DNA from: Rhizobium hidalgonense
GTDB lineage: Bacteria; Pseudomonadota; Alphaproteobacteria; Rhizobiales; Rhizobiaceae
Direction: 5' to 3'
Length of the DNA stretch: 64,000 bases
Assembly: GCF_002914525.1 (NCBI RefSeq)
Contig: NZ_LODW01000033.1
Coordinates: 62,001-126,000, forward strand
Made by a program: the position numbers and the translations under genes. The notes under the pieces were generated by a model. That model worked only from the letters and a program-made list of their open reading frames with translations. It had not been told where the DNA came from and ran no database searches. This document shows, in pieces, positions 17,864 to 26,675 of this stretch (its first letter is position 1; every line of letters starts with the position of its first letter).

Positions 17864-18883
17864 ATGAGAATGCGATACCTGCCTATTTCCGTTCTTCTCT
17901 TAATGGCCTGCGCAGCGGCGCCTGCGATCGCTCAACCCGCCGCATGCCATACCAAGACCGATGACGGTGGCTTGCAAGGGAGCGGAGGTACGATCGTTTC
18001 GTACAAAAAGGAGTTCTATGAATCTTCGAAGGCGTTCCCCGTCCAGACGTATTCCGACCAGGCGCCCACCGGAAAGACCGCGGAATTCTGTCTGCGCTAC
18101 GAGATCGAGAACATAGGTCAGGATCACATCCAGAACCTGTACTGGGGTCTGCCGGGCATCTTCGTTAAGGACTTCCGTCCTGGAGCGGCCGATAGGCAGT
18201 CCCGATCTTCGCAACTTCTGAGCACCAAAGATCCCGAGGAACTTCCGACGCTGCTCAATGCATTCGCGAAGAAGGAGGCGGTGTCCAAGGCATGGATGGT
18301 GGAGACCCAGACCGCGCAAGCTGCGGGCACGCAGTTCGCGGAGGTCGTGCCGGTCGATGGGAACCAATTCCTGCCGGCCGACGTCCGGCTGGTCCTCGAG
18401 GCGAACTCTATCCTGCAGAGAAGGCCATTGCTCGTCGTGAAGCTCGACCAGGACAAGCCGATCTATCCGGTCCGGGAGACGGTTAGCGGTCAGGGTTTCA
18501 ATCTCGAAGTGTATTCGCGCGTTATACGGGACGGGGATAGCGTGAGCTTCCAGACGGACGTGTCACTGAACGGGGAGGGGGCAGGGAAGGCGAAGCTCAG
18601 CATGCCCGCCCTTCAGGCTCTCGAGGACACCAGAGGTGCGGGATCTCCCGATTATTATGAATCGTATCTGAGGTCCGTCGAGAAGCAGGGTGGGGAGCTG
18701 ACCAGCGATTTTAAGGTGCACCGGTTCTCCACCACGATGAGCCGGAAGTCTTTGCTACAAGACGCTCTGTTCCTGTCCGAGCACGTGATCAAGGTGCAAG
18801 CGAACGACAACGAGTACTGCTACCGATTTCAGTCCTACACTCCATTCGCAGTCGACTTCGACCTCGATCGCTGCAGCCAGTGA
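17864..18883 (+). CDS. Secreted hypothetical protein
   Basis: A 339-residue protein with a clear signal peptide (MRMRYLPISVLLLMACAAAPAIAQ). The mature part has few Cys residues and mixed beta-type sequence; no domain recognised. It is followed after 9 bases by a small membrane protein in the same direction, so the pair may be one envelope-related unit. Confidence 0.65.
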   Translation: MRMRYLPISVLLLMACAAAPAIAQPAACHTKTDDGGLQGSGGTIVSYKKEFYESSKAFPVQTYSDQAPTGKTAEFCLRYEIENIGQDHIQNLYWGLPGIFVKDFRPGAADRQSRSSQLLSTKDPEELPTLLNAFAKKEAVSKAWMVETQTAQAAGTQFAEVVPVDGNQFLPADVRLVLEANSILQRRPLLVVKLDQDKPIYPVRETVSGQGFNLEVYSRVIRDGDSVSFQTDVSLNGEGAGKAKLSMPALQALEDTRGAGSPDYYESYLRSVEKQGGELTSDFKVHRFSTTMSRKSLLQDALFLSEHVIKVQANDNEYCYRFQSYTPFAVDFDLDRCSQ

Positions 18884-18892
18884 GGGTTCGAG

Positions 18893-19300
18893 GTGGCTGG
18901 GCTGGGAGATAAGATCGCCGACAAGGCGCTTGACTATGGGGTCGGTGCAGCGATCTGGTTCGGCGGAACGGTGATACCCGGTCTGTTCGGAACACCACGA
19001 TTTCAGGACCCCTTCTACCACGCAGGATGGATCCAGGAATACAAAGCCTGGCTGATCCTGTTCTTCATCCTCTGGATCGTATCACTATGTGCGGTCCTTA
19101 GGGTGTGGGGCCTCGCAGTCGTCACCGCCGTCGGGGTCGCCAGCGCGATCATCTTCGGACTGTTCTACGATGGATCGAGCTCGCTGAGCCAAGGGATGCA
19201 GGTGGCCCTGTGGGTTGATCACGGGGTGGCGTACAGTGTAATTCCCGGCGCCGTCGCAGGATGGGCGGTGATGGCGCTCAAATGGACCGGCGTAATATAG
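18893..19300 (+). CDS. Small integral membrane protein
   Basis: A 135-residue protein with about three membrane segments (AWLILFFILWIVSLCAVLRV, GLAVVTAVGVASAIIFGLFY and a C-terminal one). It starts at GTG after a GAGGG stretch. No family recognised. Probably co-transcribed with the secreted protein upstream. Confidence 0.6.
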   Translation: MAGLGDKIADKALDYGVGAAIWFGGTVIPGLFGTPRFQDPFYHAGWIQEYKAWLILFFILWIVSLCAVLRVWGLAVVTAVGVASAIIFGLFYDGSSSLSQGMQVALWVDHGVAYSVIPGAVAGWAVMALKWTGVI

Positions 19301-19507
19301 GTTTAGATTATGCTTCCGTAGGTTTCGACGCAATAAGCTCTGCGCTAACGGGAGATGCGGTCGAAGCGGAAAATTTGGAAAAGCCTGTTGACTCCGGGAA
19401 ATTTGTTCATATTTTGTTCACCATGATCAAGCTCCGTCGAATATCGCGAATAGGTTGAACGGCAGGCCGCCCCGTGGCGGCGTACGCATCGTTTTCCGTA
19501 TTCTGGG

Positions 19508-20131
19508 ATGTTCATGATGAGCCATTCGCGCGTCGAAACGCCTGCGGCCCTATACGCCGCGTATGCAGAAGCTTCCACCCAGCTTTTTTATCCGAGGGGT
19601 ACGGTCCGTTGCTCCGCCGACGCCATGTTCCGATCGCGCTTAGCTCGTGATCTGGGCTGCATCCTCGATGTCGACCCGGACGTCGTCGCTTGGCTCTGCC
19701 TGCCGGTCGAGTTCGAGACCGAGGTAGGACCGCACGTCCCCGATTTCTTGGTCGATTACGAGGACGGCACCAGGATCCTGCTGGACGTCACCGAGGAGAG
19801 GGAGCTTCCGGAGCTAAAGGAAGGCGCCGCGCTCGCTGGGTTTCGTTACCGGGGCGTCCCACGAGCGGAGATCAACAGCGGCTATCGCCTGGCGAACGCG
19901 CGCGATATTCTTCGATATGCAAACTGCAGGACGCCGCTGAACGACAGGGTTCGGATGTTGTCCGCAATTGAAGAGGCCGGGTCCTTGACGGTCGCGGAAT
20001 GCCTGAACGTGTTCCGCGAGGTTCAACCCATGACCGGCATTTCCTGGATGATTTTGCATCGGCTGATCATCGTCGATCTCGATGAGGCGATGATCGGGCC
20101 CGAGACAGTCATCCGTCGCGTCCAGCAGTAG
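19508..20131 (+). CDS. TnsA-like nuclease-fold protein (possibly degenerate)
   Basis: A 207-residue protein. Residues about 60-100 (VEFETEVGPHVPDFLVDYED, then GTRILLDVTEERELPEL) resemble the TnsA N-terminal restriction-endonuclease-like domain with its H-x-PDF...D segment. The position where the family has Q/E-x-K reads D-V-T, so the catalytic Lys may be missing. The C-terminal half has a winged-helix-like feel (GSLTVAECLNVFREVQ). It lies 11 bases before an AAA+/M41 protease gene and is likely part of that operon. No transposase genes TnsB/C are nearby, so transposition is not indicated. Confidence 0.6.
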   Translation: MFMMSHSRVETPAALYAAYAEASTQLFYPRGTVRCSADAMFRSRLARDLGCILDVDPDVVAWLCLPVEFETEVGPHVPDFLVDYEDGTRILLDVTEERELPELKEGAALAGFRYRGVPRAEINSGYRLANARDILRYANCRTPLNDRVRMLSAIEEAGSLTVAECLNVFREVQPMTGISWMILHRLIIVDLDEAMIGPETVIRRVQQ

Positions 20132-20142
20132 GGAGGGCGAAA

Positions 20143-22014
20143 ATGACTAACCTTCCTAATGGTCGCCGGACGGTGACTCTGGAGCGCGTCACCTACGGTT
20201 TCGCCCTTAAAACTGCCGCCAGGCTTGGAGGCGCTTTCAAGAAGACCGAGAGCGGCCGGCAGATCGTAATTGTTCTACGACTGCCTGTTGGATCTGCGTT
20301 TGACGAGTACGTCGCCGCGGCGAGCGTCATGGTGCGTGAGGTCGAGGCGTTGCGCAACTTCGCAGTTGCTGCTCCGAGAATCGGCAACAAAGGTGGAATC
20401 GATTTCCAGACGATTAGCTCTGATTTGAAATCAAGGCCTTCGCTGCTAATCGTCTGGCCGTCTGGCTACGCCATGCCTCGAGAGATCGCTCTGGCTGCCG
20501 ATCGCGCCGTGGATGTCGGACCGGTCCGCCCATTCCATCTCGTCGCAGGCGCCAAGCAGTTTGCAAGTCAGAATATCGACTTGGCGGAAGCGAGGAAGAT
20601 GATGGAATATCCTCTTTCAGAGGTCTTCGCAGCATTCAGAACCGGTAGACCAGCTTCCAGCGTGCTGGCACGTCTGACCGAAATGGCAGATAACGCTCCG
20701 CGCCCAGTTGACGGACCCTCTCTCGGAGACCTCGTGGGGTACGGCGAGGCACGGACTTGGGGGTTGTCGCTCGCTCAGGACATCGGCGCTTGGAGGGAAG
20801 GGGCGCTCGCTTGGACGGACGTCGATGGGGGGCTGCTACTGAGCGGAGCGCCTGGAACTGGAAAGACCATGTTTGCCGGCGCGCTCGCGCGGTCCTGTGG
20901 CGCGCATCTCGTTGCGACGTCCGTCGCGCGCTGGCAAGCGGCAGGACGTCTCGACGATACATTGAAGGCGATGCGCAAGAGTTTCGACGAGGCCAGTACA
21001 CATAAGCCCAGCATCTTGTTCATCGACGAGTTCGACGGCATCAGCGATAGAGCACGGGTTGTTGGAACCGAGCATGAGACTTATTGGACCCAGGTGATCA
21101 ACTTCCTGCTCGAGTTGATCGATGGCCATGAAAGGCTCGAAGGCGTCGTCGTCATCGGCGCGACAAATCATCCCGACGCCATCGACGCCGCCCTCCTGCG
21201 GCCCGGACGTCTCGACCGCCACATCAAGATCTCGCTGCCGGACAACGAGGAGCGCAAGCACCTTGCGCGCACCTATTTCGGCGACCAACTGTCCGAAAGC
21301 GACGTCGAAGCGATTGCCGCGGCGACCGCCGGATTCGCTGGAGCACATTTCGAGAAGACCAGCCGTGAAGCCAGGAGAGCCGCCCGACGGACAGGGCGGG
21401 CGGTCTCCATCGAGGACGTTTTGGCCGCCCTTCCCGTGCCAAAAAGAATCGCAGGCGGCGAACGTAGAATGGTCGCCATTCACGAGGCCGGGCACGCCGT
21501 AGTCGGAGTTCGCCTTGGGGTCGGCGAGCTGAAGACCGTAGCCGTTCCATGGGAGGCTCACGCCTCGCACCCCCTGGGCTTCGCGCACTTCCAATTCGAC
21601 GAGAACCCCCTCTGGGATAGACAGGAGTATCTCGACCAAGTCGCCGTGACGCTGGGCGGCAGGGCGGCGGAGGAGATGATCCTCGGCACCGCCTTCGATG
21701 GCGCGGGCGCTGCGGAAGGCTGTGACCTGCACAAGGCGAGCGACCTAGCCACGATGTTGGAGCTCCAACTCGGGATGGGAGAGGGGCTTGCCTACTTCAA
21801 TCTGAAATCCGTCGAGCAACGGGACCGCATCCGACAGAACAATACGGTAGTCGCAGCACGGGTCGAGCGTCTCCTCGGTCGGGAAATGGCGCGAAGCCGG
21901 GAGATCGTTACGCGGTTCCGTGCAGCCGTTGAAAAGATCGCCGACATCCTGGCGGAGAAGGCGATCATCGAGGGGGACGAAGTCAGGCGCATCATCCGGG
22001 AGACGTCGAGATGA
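20143..22014 (+). CDS. Soluble FtsH-like AAA+ ATPase with M41 metalloprotease domain
   Basis: A 623-residue protein with an N-terminal domain of unknown type (1-190). The AAA+ module follows: Walker A GAPGTGKT at 235-242, Walker B ILFIDEFD at 291-298, arginine-finger region RPGRLDR at 353-359. The M41 zinc protease has HEAGH at 447-451 and a likely third ligand Asp in GCDLHKASDLATM. FtsH normally has two N-terminal membrane helices; none is seen here, so it should be cytosolic. GGGAGGG precedes the ATG, and the stop overlaps the next gene as ATGA. It is distinct from the housekeeping FtsH and is probably an accessory or defence enzyme. Confidence 0.85.
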   Translation: MTNLPNGRRTVTLERVTYGFALKTAARLGGAFKKTESGRQIVIVLRLPVGSAFDEYVAAASVMVREVEALRNFAVAAPRIGNKGGIDFQTISSDLKSRPSLLIVWPSGYAMPREIALAADRAVDVGPVRPFHLVAGAKQFASQNIDLAEARKMMEYPLSEVFAAFRTGRPASSVLARLTEMADNAPRPVDGPSLGDLVGYGEARTWGLSLAQDIGAWREGALAWTDVDGGLLLSGAPGTGKTMFAGALARSCGAHLVATSVARWQAAGRLDDTLKAMRKSFDEASTHKPSILFIDEFDGISDRARVVGTEHETYWTQVINFLLELIDGHERLEGVVVIGATNHPDAIDAALLRPGRLDRHIKISLPDNEERKHLARTYFGDQLSESDVEAIAAATAGFAGAHFEKTSREARRAARRTGRAVSIEDVLAALPVPKRIAGGERRMVAIHEAGHAVVGVRLGVGELKTVAVPWEAHASHPLGFAHFQFDENPLWDRQEYLDQVAVTLGGRAAEEMILGTAFDGAGAAEGCDLHKASDLATMLELQLGMGEGLAYFNLKSVEQRDRIRQNNTVVAARVERLLGREMARSREIVTRFRAAVEKIADILAEKAIIEGDEVRRIIRETSR

Positions 22015-22316
22015 CGAAAGGAAGTTCGACTCCGGAAGTCGACTGGAAGCTGGTCGTGCGTACCCTGAAGGGGACCGGAACTTCAGAAGGGCGAATGCTG
22101 GTCGAGAAGGCGATCCTTGAAGCGGCAGGTCTACCCCTTCGGCTACGCCAGGCGCGGCGGCGTCTCTTCATTCTGACAACGTCTGCATCAGAAGGTAGGC
22201 CGGCGATCATCGAGGCGGAAAGCGGGCTGGTCTGCGTGATCGCGCTCGACGATCTGGTGGACGTCGTGATGGAGAAGGGGCCGACATTGGGGGAGGTCGT
22301 CGCAAGGGGACGCTAA
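22011..22316 (+). CDS. Small partner of the FtsH-like protease
   Basis: A 101-residue protein starting in an ATGA overlap with the protease gene. It is mixed alpha/beta by eye (LRLRQARRRLFILTTSASEG, LVCVIALDDLVDVVM) with no recognised domain. Strict coupling suggests an adaptor, inhibitor or substrate of the protease, which is inference from position. Confidence 0.65.
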   Translation: MTKGSSTPEVDWKLVVRTLKGTGTSEGRMLVEKAILEAAGLPLRLRQARRRLFILTTSASEGRPAIIEAESGLVCVIALDDLVDVVMEKGPTLGEVVARGR

Positions 22317-22493
22317 GGTCTGACTGCAATCAATACGTCATGCAGGGAACGTCTATTGGAAATCGAAAAAAAAGCGGCCGCTAGCACATTTATCGCCTTC
22401 AGCCCCAGCAAGCCAATCAAGCAGCAAGTCCTCGTTACAACTGCAACCGGGACGGGATATCATTCTGAATAAGACGATTCGCCGGGGGCACGC

Positions 22494-23477
22494 ATGCAAA
22501 TCGAAAAGGAAGGAATAGACGACGTTCTTCACGTTCTCTACGAGGCACTTCGCAAGGATGGCAGGTACCACAAGGGCTCGCGAGGCGGTACGCGCGAGCT
22601 CTTGTCGGTAGCAATTCGCATACGGAATGCCCGTGCACGGATCAGCCGCTCGGAAGATCGCGGAAAACCCTTCAGCGCCGTCGGCGAGCTGCTTTGGTAT
22701 CTCGCCGGATCAAACAAGCTCGAGTTCATCGTTCCCTACATCGACTTGTACAAAGAAGATGCGGAAGACGATGGAACCCTACATGGTGCCTACGGGCCAC
22801 GGCTCGTGAACATGCGGGACAAGATAAATCAGCTCGAGAACGTCGTCGACCTCCTGAAGGCGAAGCCAGGGTCGAAACGCGCTGTCATTCAGCTCTTCGA
22901 TGCAAATGATCTCGTTGGGAATTTCAAGGAAATACCCTGCACAACGACTGCTCAGTTCCTGGTCCGAGAGGGCCGGGTTCACCTCTCCGTGACGATGCGC
23001 TCGAACGACGCCTACTACGGTCTGCCTCACGATGTCTTCTGCTTTACCATGTTGCAGGAGATGGTCGCTCGACGCCTAGGCTACGACATCGGCGAATATT
23101 ACCACTACGTCGGAAGCATGCACGTCTATGAAGACTTTCTTCCGGATTTGGACAATTACCTCGAAGAGGGATGGCACCGAACTGAAAGCATGCCGCCCAT
23201 GCCAGAGGGGAATCCCTTCGACCTCGTAGGAACGATCTTAAAGGCGGAAGCAGCAGCTAGGAGCGGTGAGACTTTCCGTTCAGAAGATTTTGTTGCAGAG
23301 CCTTACTGGGCTGATGTTCTTCGCCTTGTCCAAGTCTTTTGGGCATCCGGCAACGGGGAGCGTCTCGACCAACTCAAGAGCGAATTCCATAGTCAGATAT
23401 ACAGAACCCACCTCGAATCCAGGCGTCACCTGCGCCGACGGGTCAACCTGGATACAGTCGGAGAAGTCAGCAAATGA
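22494..23477 (+). CDS. Thymidylate-synthase-family enzyme, dCMP-type active site
   Basis: A 327-residue ThyA-fold protein. The catalytic Cys is in IPCTTTAQF (C149) and the phosphate-binding Arg region is RSNDAYYGLPHD. In canonical ThyA the last motif reads G-L-P-x-N; here the Asn is Asp (D180), the change that distinguishes dCMP hydroxymethylases and MilA-type enzymes from dUMP methylases. The later G-x-x-H-x-Y element is GSMHVY, also altered. It is therefore more likely a pyrimidine-nucleotide (hydroxy)methylase acting on a cytosine nucleotide than a housekeeping ThyA. Its stop overlaps the next gene (ATGA), a predicted thymine-pyrophosphorylase-like protein. Confidence 0.82.
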   Translation: MQIEKEGIDDVLHVLYEALRKDGRYHKGSRGGTRELLSVAIRIRNARARISRSEDRGKPFSAVGELLWYLAGSNKLEFIVPYIDLYKEDAEDDGTLHGAYGPRLVNMRDKINQLENVVDLLKAKPGSKRAVIQLFDANDLVGNFKEIPCTTTAQFLVREGRVHLSVTMRSNDAYYGLPHDVFCFTMLQEMVARRLGYDIGEYYHYVGSMHVYEDFLPDLDNYLEEGWHRTESMPPMPEGNPFDLVGTILKAEAAARSGETFRSEDFVAEPYWADVLRLVQVFWASGNGERLDQLKSEFHSQIYRTHLESRRHLRRRVNLDTVGEVSK

Positions 23478-24394
23478 GATGGCCTACACGTTCCGCCAAA
23501 AAGGCCCAGCTCGTCGCCGCGTTGTCCCAGCACTCCAACAACGTCCGTCCTTTGCAAGGTATCATGGATCCAGTTGCTCTTGACACACTTGCGACCCAAT
23601 TCATAGCCAGCCTTAGGCGCGAGGACTATTATAGCAGAGTTCAGCAGAAGAAGGTGTCTGCAGATCGTGCCGATCCAAACAATCCGGCTTTCGATGCGGA
23701 GCGAGCGGTCGCCTACCACCTACAGGCCGGCAATATTGAGGAAGCCGCCTGGCTTATATTCTTGATGACACACCTTGCGCGCCCGGCAGACACGGGCTGG
23801 CTTCGCCTGCAGGACATATATGGCAAACGCGGCCAGGGCATTTGGACGTGGGAAATCGTTTCTGCAGATCCGGCCGCATTTTCAGACTGGGTCTACGCGA
23901 ATGCAAACCTGATCCGTGGAAAGTTTGGCAATCACCGGAAATATGAAAGCCTGGAAAAGGGCACCAAGCGCGAGCTTTCCAAGGTGCTGAAAACGTATAT
24001 TGATCTGGTCGGTCCAAGCCAGCGTGCTTTCTTCGCAGACGCCGTCCGTATAGCCGGCAACGATCCTCAGGTGATCTTCGACCACCTCTATAGAAAGATG
24101 GGCGCCGTGTTCTCTTTCGGCAGGCTCGCCAAATTCGACTATCTCTCGCTGATCGGTAGATACGGCGTCGCTCCAATATCTTCCGGCTCGGCCTACTTAA
24201 CCGGCGCGACCGGGCCAGCGTCCGGTGCCAAGCTTCTATTCTTCGCTAATCCCGACGCCCAGGCATCGCCCAAGCAGCTTCAGGCTTTACTGGACGAACT
24301 GGATCTCAGTATCGGAGTGGGCATGGCAGTGATGGAAGACGCCCTCTGCAACTGGCAGAAGAGCCCGACAGAGTTCATCCACTTTACAGGATGA
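23474..24394 (+). CDS. Alpha-glutamyl/putrescinyl thymine pyrophosphorylase-like protein
   Basis: A 306-residue protein that I match from memory to the clade of bacterial proteins named after phage alpha-glutamyl/putrescinyl-thymine pyrophosphorylases, which are related to helix-hairpin-helix DNA glycosylases. Recognisable parts are NPAFDAERAVAYHLQAGNIE (52-71), WLIFLMTHLARPADTGWLRL, KFGNHRKYESL, and RLAKFDYLSLIGRYGVAPIS with GSAYLTGATGP. In phages such enzymes convert pyrophosphorylated hydroxymethyluracil into hypermodified thymine. Translationally coupled (ATGA) to the ThyA-like gene, it suggests a base- or nucleotide-modification pathway. The family call needs a profile search. Confidence 0.68.
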   Translation: MRWPTRSAKKAQLVAALSQHSNNVRPLQGIMDPVALDTLATQFIASLRREDYYSRVQQKKVSADRADPNNPAFDAERAVAYHLQAGNIEEAAWLIFLMTHLARPADTGWLRLQDIYGKRGQGIWTWEIVSADPAAFSDWVYANANLIRGKFGNHRKYESLEKGTKRELSKVLKTYIDLVGPSQRAFFADAVRIAGNDPQVIFDHLYRKMGAVFSFGRLAKFDYLSLIGRYGVAPISSGSAYLTGATGPASGAKLLFFANPDAQASPKQLQALLDELDLSIGVGMAVMEDALCNWQKSPTEFIHFTG

Positions 24395-24396
24395 AG

Positions 24397-25503
24397 TCAG
24401 ACCTCGACGGGATCTATCTGTTCCCAAGTCCATGTGCGCTTGAGGAAGTTCAGCTTCTCCTTGCCGATCATGTCTCGCTTCTGCATCTGGCCTACAGTCA
24501 GGCCCGGTGCGATCTTCGATTTGACGCTGAACCGAACGACCTGATCGCGATCTGCCTTCAGGCTCTCGAATTCGTCGAGACGCTCGTCAGGTATAATGCA
24601 TTTCGTTGCGTAAGTATTCGCTTCGTCCTCGCGCATATCTGAAGGCCCTTCCTCGTCGGTGTCGACGAACGTCTGCGCATGGTGAAGGACGAGATGGCCG
24701 ATTTCGTGGAGAAGTGTGAACCAGAAATGGTCGTCCGAGCGGTGGCGGAAGCTCATTAGGATCATCGCCTTGTCCGGCGAAACAAGCCGGGTGGCACCGC
24801 TGGCCCTGCACCCTGCGGGCGCCTTCACAACGGCAAACGCGACACCGGCCTCCGCGAGGAGAGTGCGGAGCTTCGGTATGAACTGTTCCGGCAGCTTGAG
24901 CCGCGACAGTTGCTTGATCGTCTCAACTCGATCCTCCAGGTTTCCCGCATTCCACTCCAGTGTCTTCACAAGATCTGCCTCGAGCTCGCCTCGACGAAGC
25001 CAGAGGAGAACTGCCTCTTCCTTCGTTGCGAACGCGCTCGTGCTACGGAAGTCCGTACGCCCGACCAGACGGCCATAGTGCTGGTGCCAAGACTTCGCGT
25101 TGGGGACGCTGAAGTAGACCAGCCTCTTCCCCACTTCTTCGTAACGGCGCTCGTCCGTCATTTTTCCACGAGGAGGTTTCAGTCCGGGTGCAGGCACATT
25201 TTGAATGAATTCATCGATTTCGTCACGGGATATCGCTGCAACGGCGCGTTCGACCGCCCGCTCGAAATTCTCCTGACGCTTCAGCCAGAAGGAAGGTGAG
25301 GCGCCCAGCGCCTCTGCAAGCGAACGGGCGACGTCGGTATCGATCACCTTCGAGCCGTCGAGAAGGGAACGGAGCGTCCGTAGACCCCCTTCGAGCTTGG
25401 TCGCGACCTGGTCTGCTGTCATTAGGCGGCGCTGCATGACGGCGCGGATCGAATCGCCTGGTTTGGAAAACCAGTCTGTCGCGTTTGCCTCATCCATCAT
25501 CAT
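24397..25503 (-). CDS. XRE-family HTH protein with ImmA/IrrE (M78) peptidase domain
   Basis: About 368 residues. An N-terminal helix-turn-helix of HigA type (DSIRAVMQRRLMTADQVATK, then GLRTLRSLLDGSKVIDTDVA) is followed by a linker and a C-terminal metallopeptidase with the zinc motif HEIGHLVLHH and a downstream ligand region EDEANTYATKCIIP. Such proteins are antitoxin-like regulators that can cleave a repressor or toxin. The start is taken as the ATG at 25503, which overlaps the upstream stop as ATGA; further Met codons follow at once. It ends two bases from the convergent base-modification gene. Confidence 0.85.
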   Translation of the reverse strand: MMMDEANATDWFSKPGDSIRAVMQRRLMTADQVATKLEGGLRTLRSLLDGSKVIDTDVARSLAEALGASPSFWLKRQENFERAVERAVAAISRDEIDEFIQNVPAPGLKPPRGKMTDERRYEEVGKRLVYFSVPNAKSWHQHYGRLVGRTDFRSTSAFATKEEAVLLWLRRGELEADLVKTLEWNAGNLEDRVETIKQLSRLKLPEQFIPKLRTLLAEAGVAFAVVKAPAGCRASGATRLVSPDKAMILMSFRHRSDDHFWFTLLHEIGHLVLHHAQTFVDTDEEGPSDMREDEANTYATKCIIPDERLDEFESLKADRDQVVRFSVKSKIAPGLTVGQMQKRDMIGKEKLNFLKRTWTWEQIDPVEV

Positions 25504-25823
25504 CGTCTCCATATCGCGGTCACTTTCAGGCGCGTCACGCTCGACCACTCCGTCTTTCCGTCCTCGCCGACAGCGTATTTGCGGCCGACCGGGACGAAGT
25601 TTGCGATGTAGTCCGGTCCGACTGCGATTTGAAAGGCGTCGGCACCGCAGGACAGCAAGTCATTCACAAGAATCTCATGCCACTCCACAGCATTGTCGGC
25701 AGCCTCCGCTTCCGCAAGCATGTTGAAGACAATATTCGCGAGGAACGGCCCGAAAGCTTCCTCGCCTCTCTCGTATAGGCAACAGGAATCGCGAAGCTCG
25801 TCATTCTCGAACGATATCTTCAA
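25500..25823 (-). CDS. HigB-like toxin candidate
   Basis: A protein of about 107 residues (KISFENDELRDSCCLYERGE onward) with the size, basic-aromatic ending (TRLKVTAIWRR) and position of a RelE/HigB-type toxin next to an XRE-ImmA gene. The start is uncertain: TTG at 25823 has GAGG upstream, GTG at 25832 and TTG at 25868 are alternatives. Its stop overlaps the downstream start (ATGA). Sequence similarity is weak enough that the toxin role is inferred mostly from operon context. Confidence 0.58.
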   Translation of the reverse strand: MKISFENDELRDSCCLYERGEEAFGPFLANIVFNMLAEAEAADNAVEWHEILVNDLLSCGADAFQIAVGPDYIANFVPVGRKYAVGEDGKTEWSSVTRLKVTAIWRR

Positions 25824-25899
25824 CCCAGCCACCTCGACGAGGTTTCGACGTCGATCATCAACAGCCAAGCTTGCGCGACCATAAATTCTGTATGTGTCC

Positions 25900-26265
25900 T
25901 CATAAAGGAAGCGCCGACCCTGACGGCTTCGCCGCCTGTTTTGCGCGGATCATCTCGATACGATCCCAGTTGCGGGATAGTTCGCGATCCGCGGAGATTT
26001 CGAGGTCGACATCCTGGGCGTTGCAAAGAGCCGCAAGCGTAACCATGACGCCTCCGGTCTCTTGAGTGATTTCCCCAACAGGTCGTGAATAGACGTAACG
26101 GACGAGCGCGATGGCATCCTCTTCGCTGCAACCACTCGCCTGGGCGAGCTCCAGGGATTCCTCAAGGAATCGATGCGAGCGCTCCGTGCGATTGGAGACG
26201 GAACTTGGTGGGAAGCAGGCGCACACCCAGTCGGCAACGCGCTGCTGATACGACCGCAGGCTCAT
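25900..26265 (-). CDS. MazG-like all-alpha NTP pyrophosphohydrolase
   Basis: A 121-residue protein with the all-alpha NTP-PPase pattern: ERSHRFLEESLELAQA supplies the E-E-x-x-E metal ligands and ETGGVMVTLAALCNAQDVDL the later acidic helix. Such enzymes hydrolyse (d)NTPs to monophosphates. AAGGAG precedes the ATG. It is the first gene of the leftward group with the HigB-like and ImmA genes, and lies opposite the ThyA-like pair, so nucleotide-pool chemistry recurs in this block. Confidence 0.78.
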   Translation of the reverse strand: MSLRSYQQRVADWVCACFPPSSVSNRTERSHRFLEESLELAQASGCSEEDAIALVRYVYSRPVGEITQETGGVMVTLAALCNAQDVDLEISADRELSRNWDRIEMIRAKQAAKPSGSALPL

Positions 26266-26675
26266 CGTCGCTCCTTGTAACTCTTATCGTCTGACCGCGA
26301 CTCGGTTCAGTCGAAGACACTCTCGAAGAACTGACGAAATTTTGCAATCTGCGGATGATTGGTGCGAAGAGTTCATCCACGACGAATCCTTACTGCGGAA
26401 GGATTCGACGGGTTGTGTCGAAATTTCTCAATCCTCCAGGGCGGTGGTCCGCTACGTCGAAGAATCTCCACTCCGGCCCTTTGGAGTAACGAGATGCTGA
26501 GCAGTTTCAGCACGTTGCGACCAGGATTCCCGGTCAACTCACGATCATAAGAGGGAGTGATCCACTTACAAATTTATGGCTGTAGGTGACATTGGTACGA
26601 CTCGCAACCTGGACGGTTTATCAACCAACGGCGCGTACAGGGGAGGCTATCGTACCGTAACTCAGGAAATGATCC
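26266..26675. other. Intergenic region between divergent cassettes
   Basis: About 410 bases between the leftward MazG-like gene and the rightward gene at 26676. No credible gene; it must hold the promoters for both directions. No operator repeat stands out. Confidence 0.55.
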
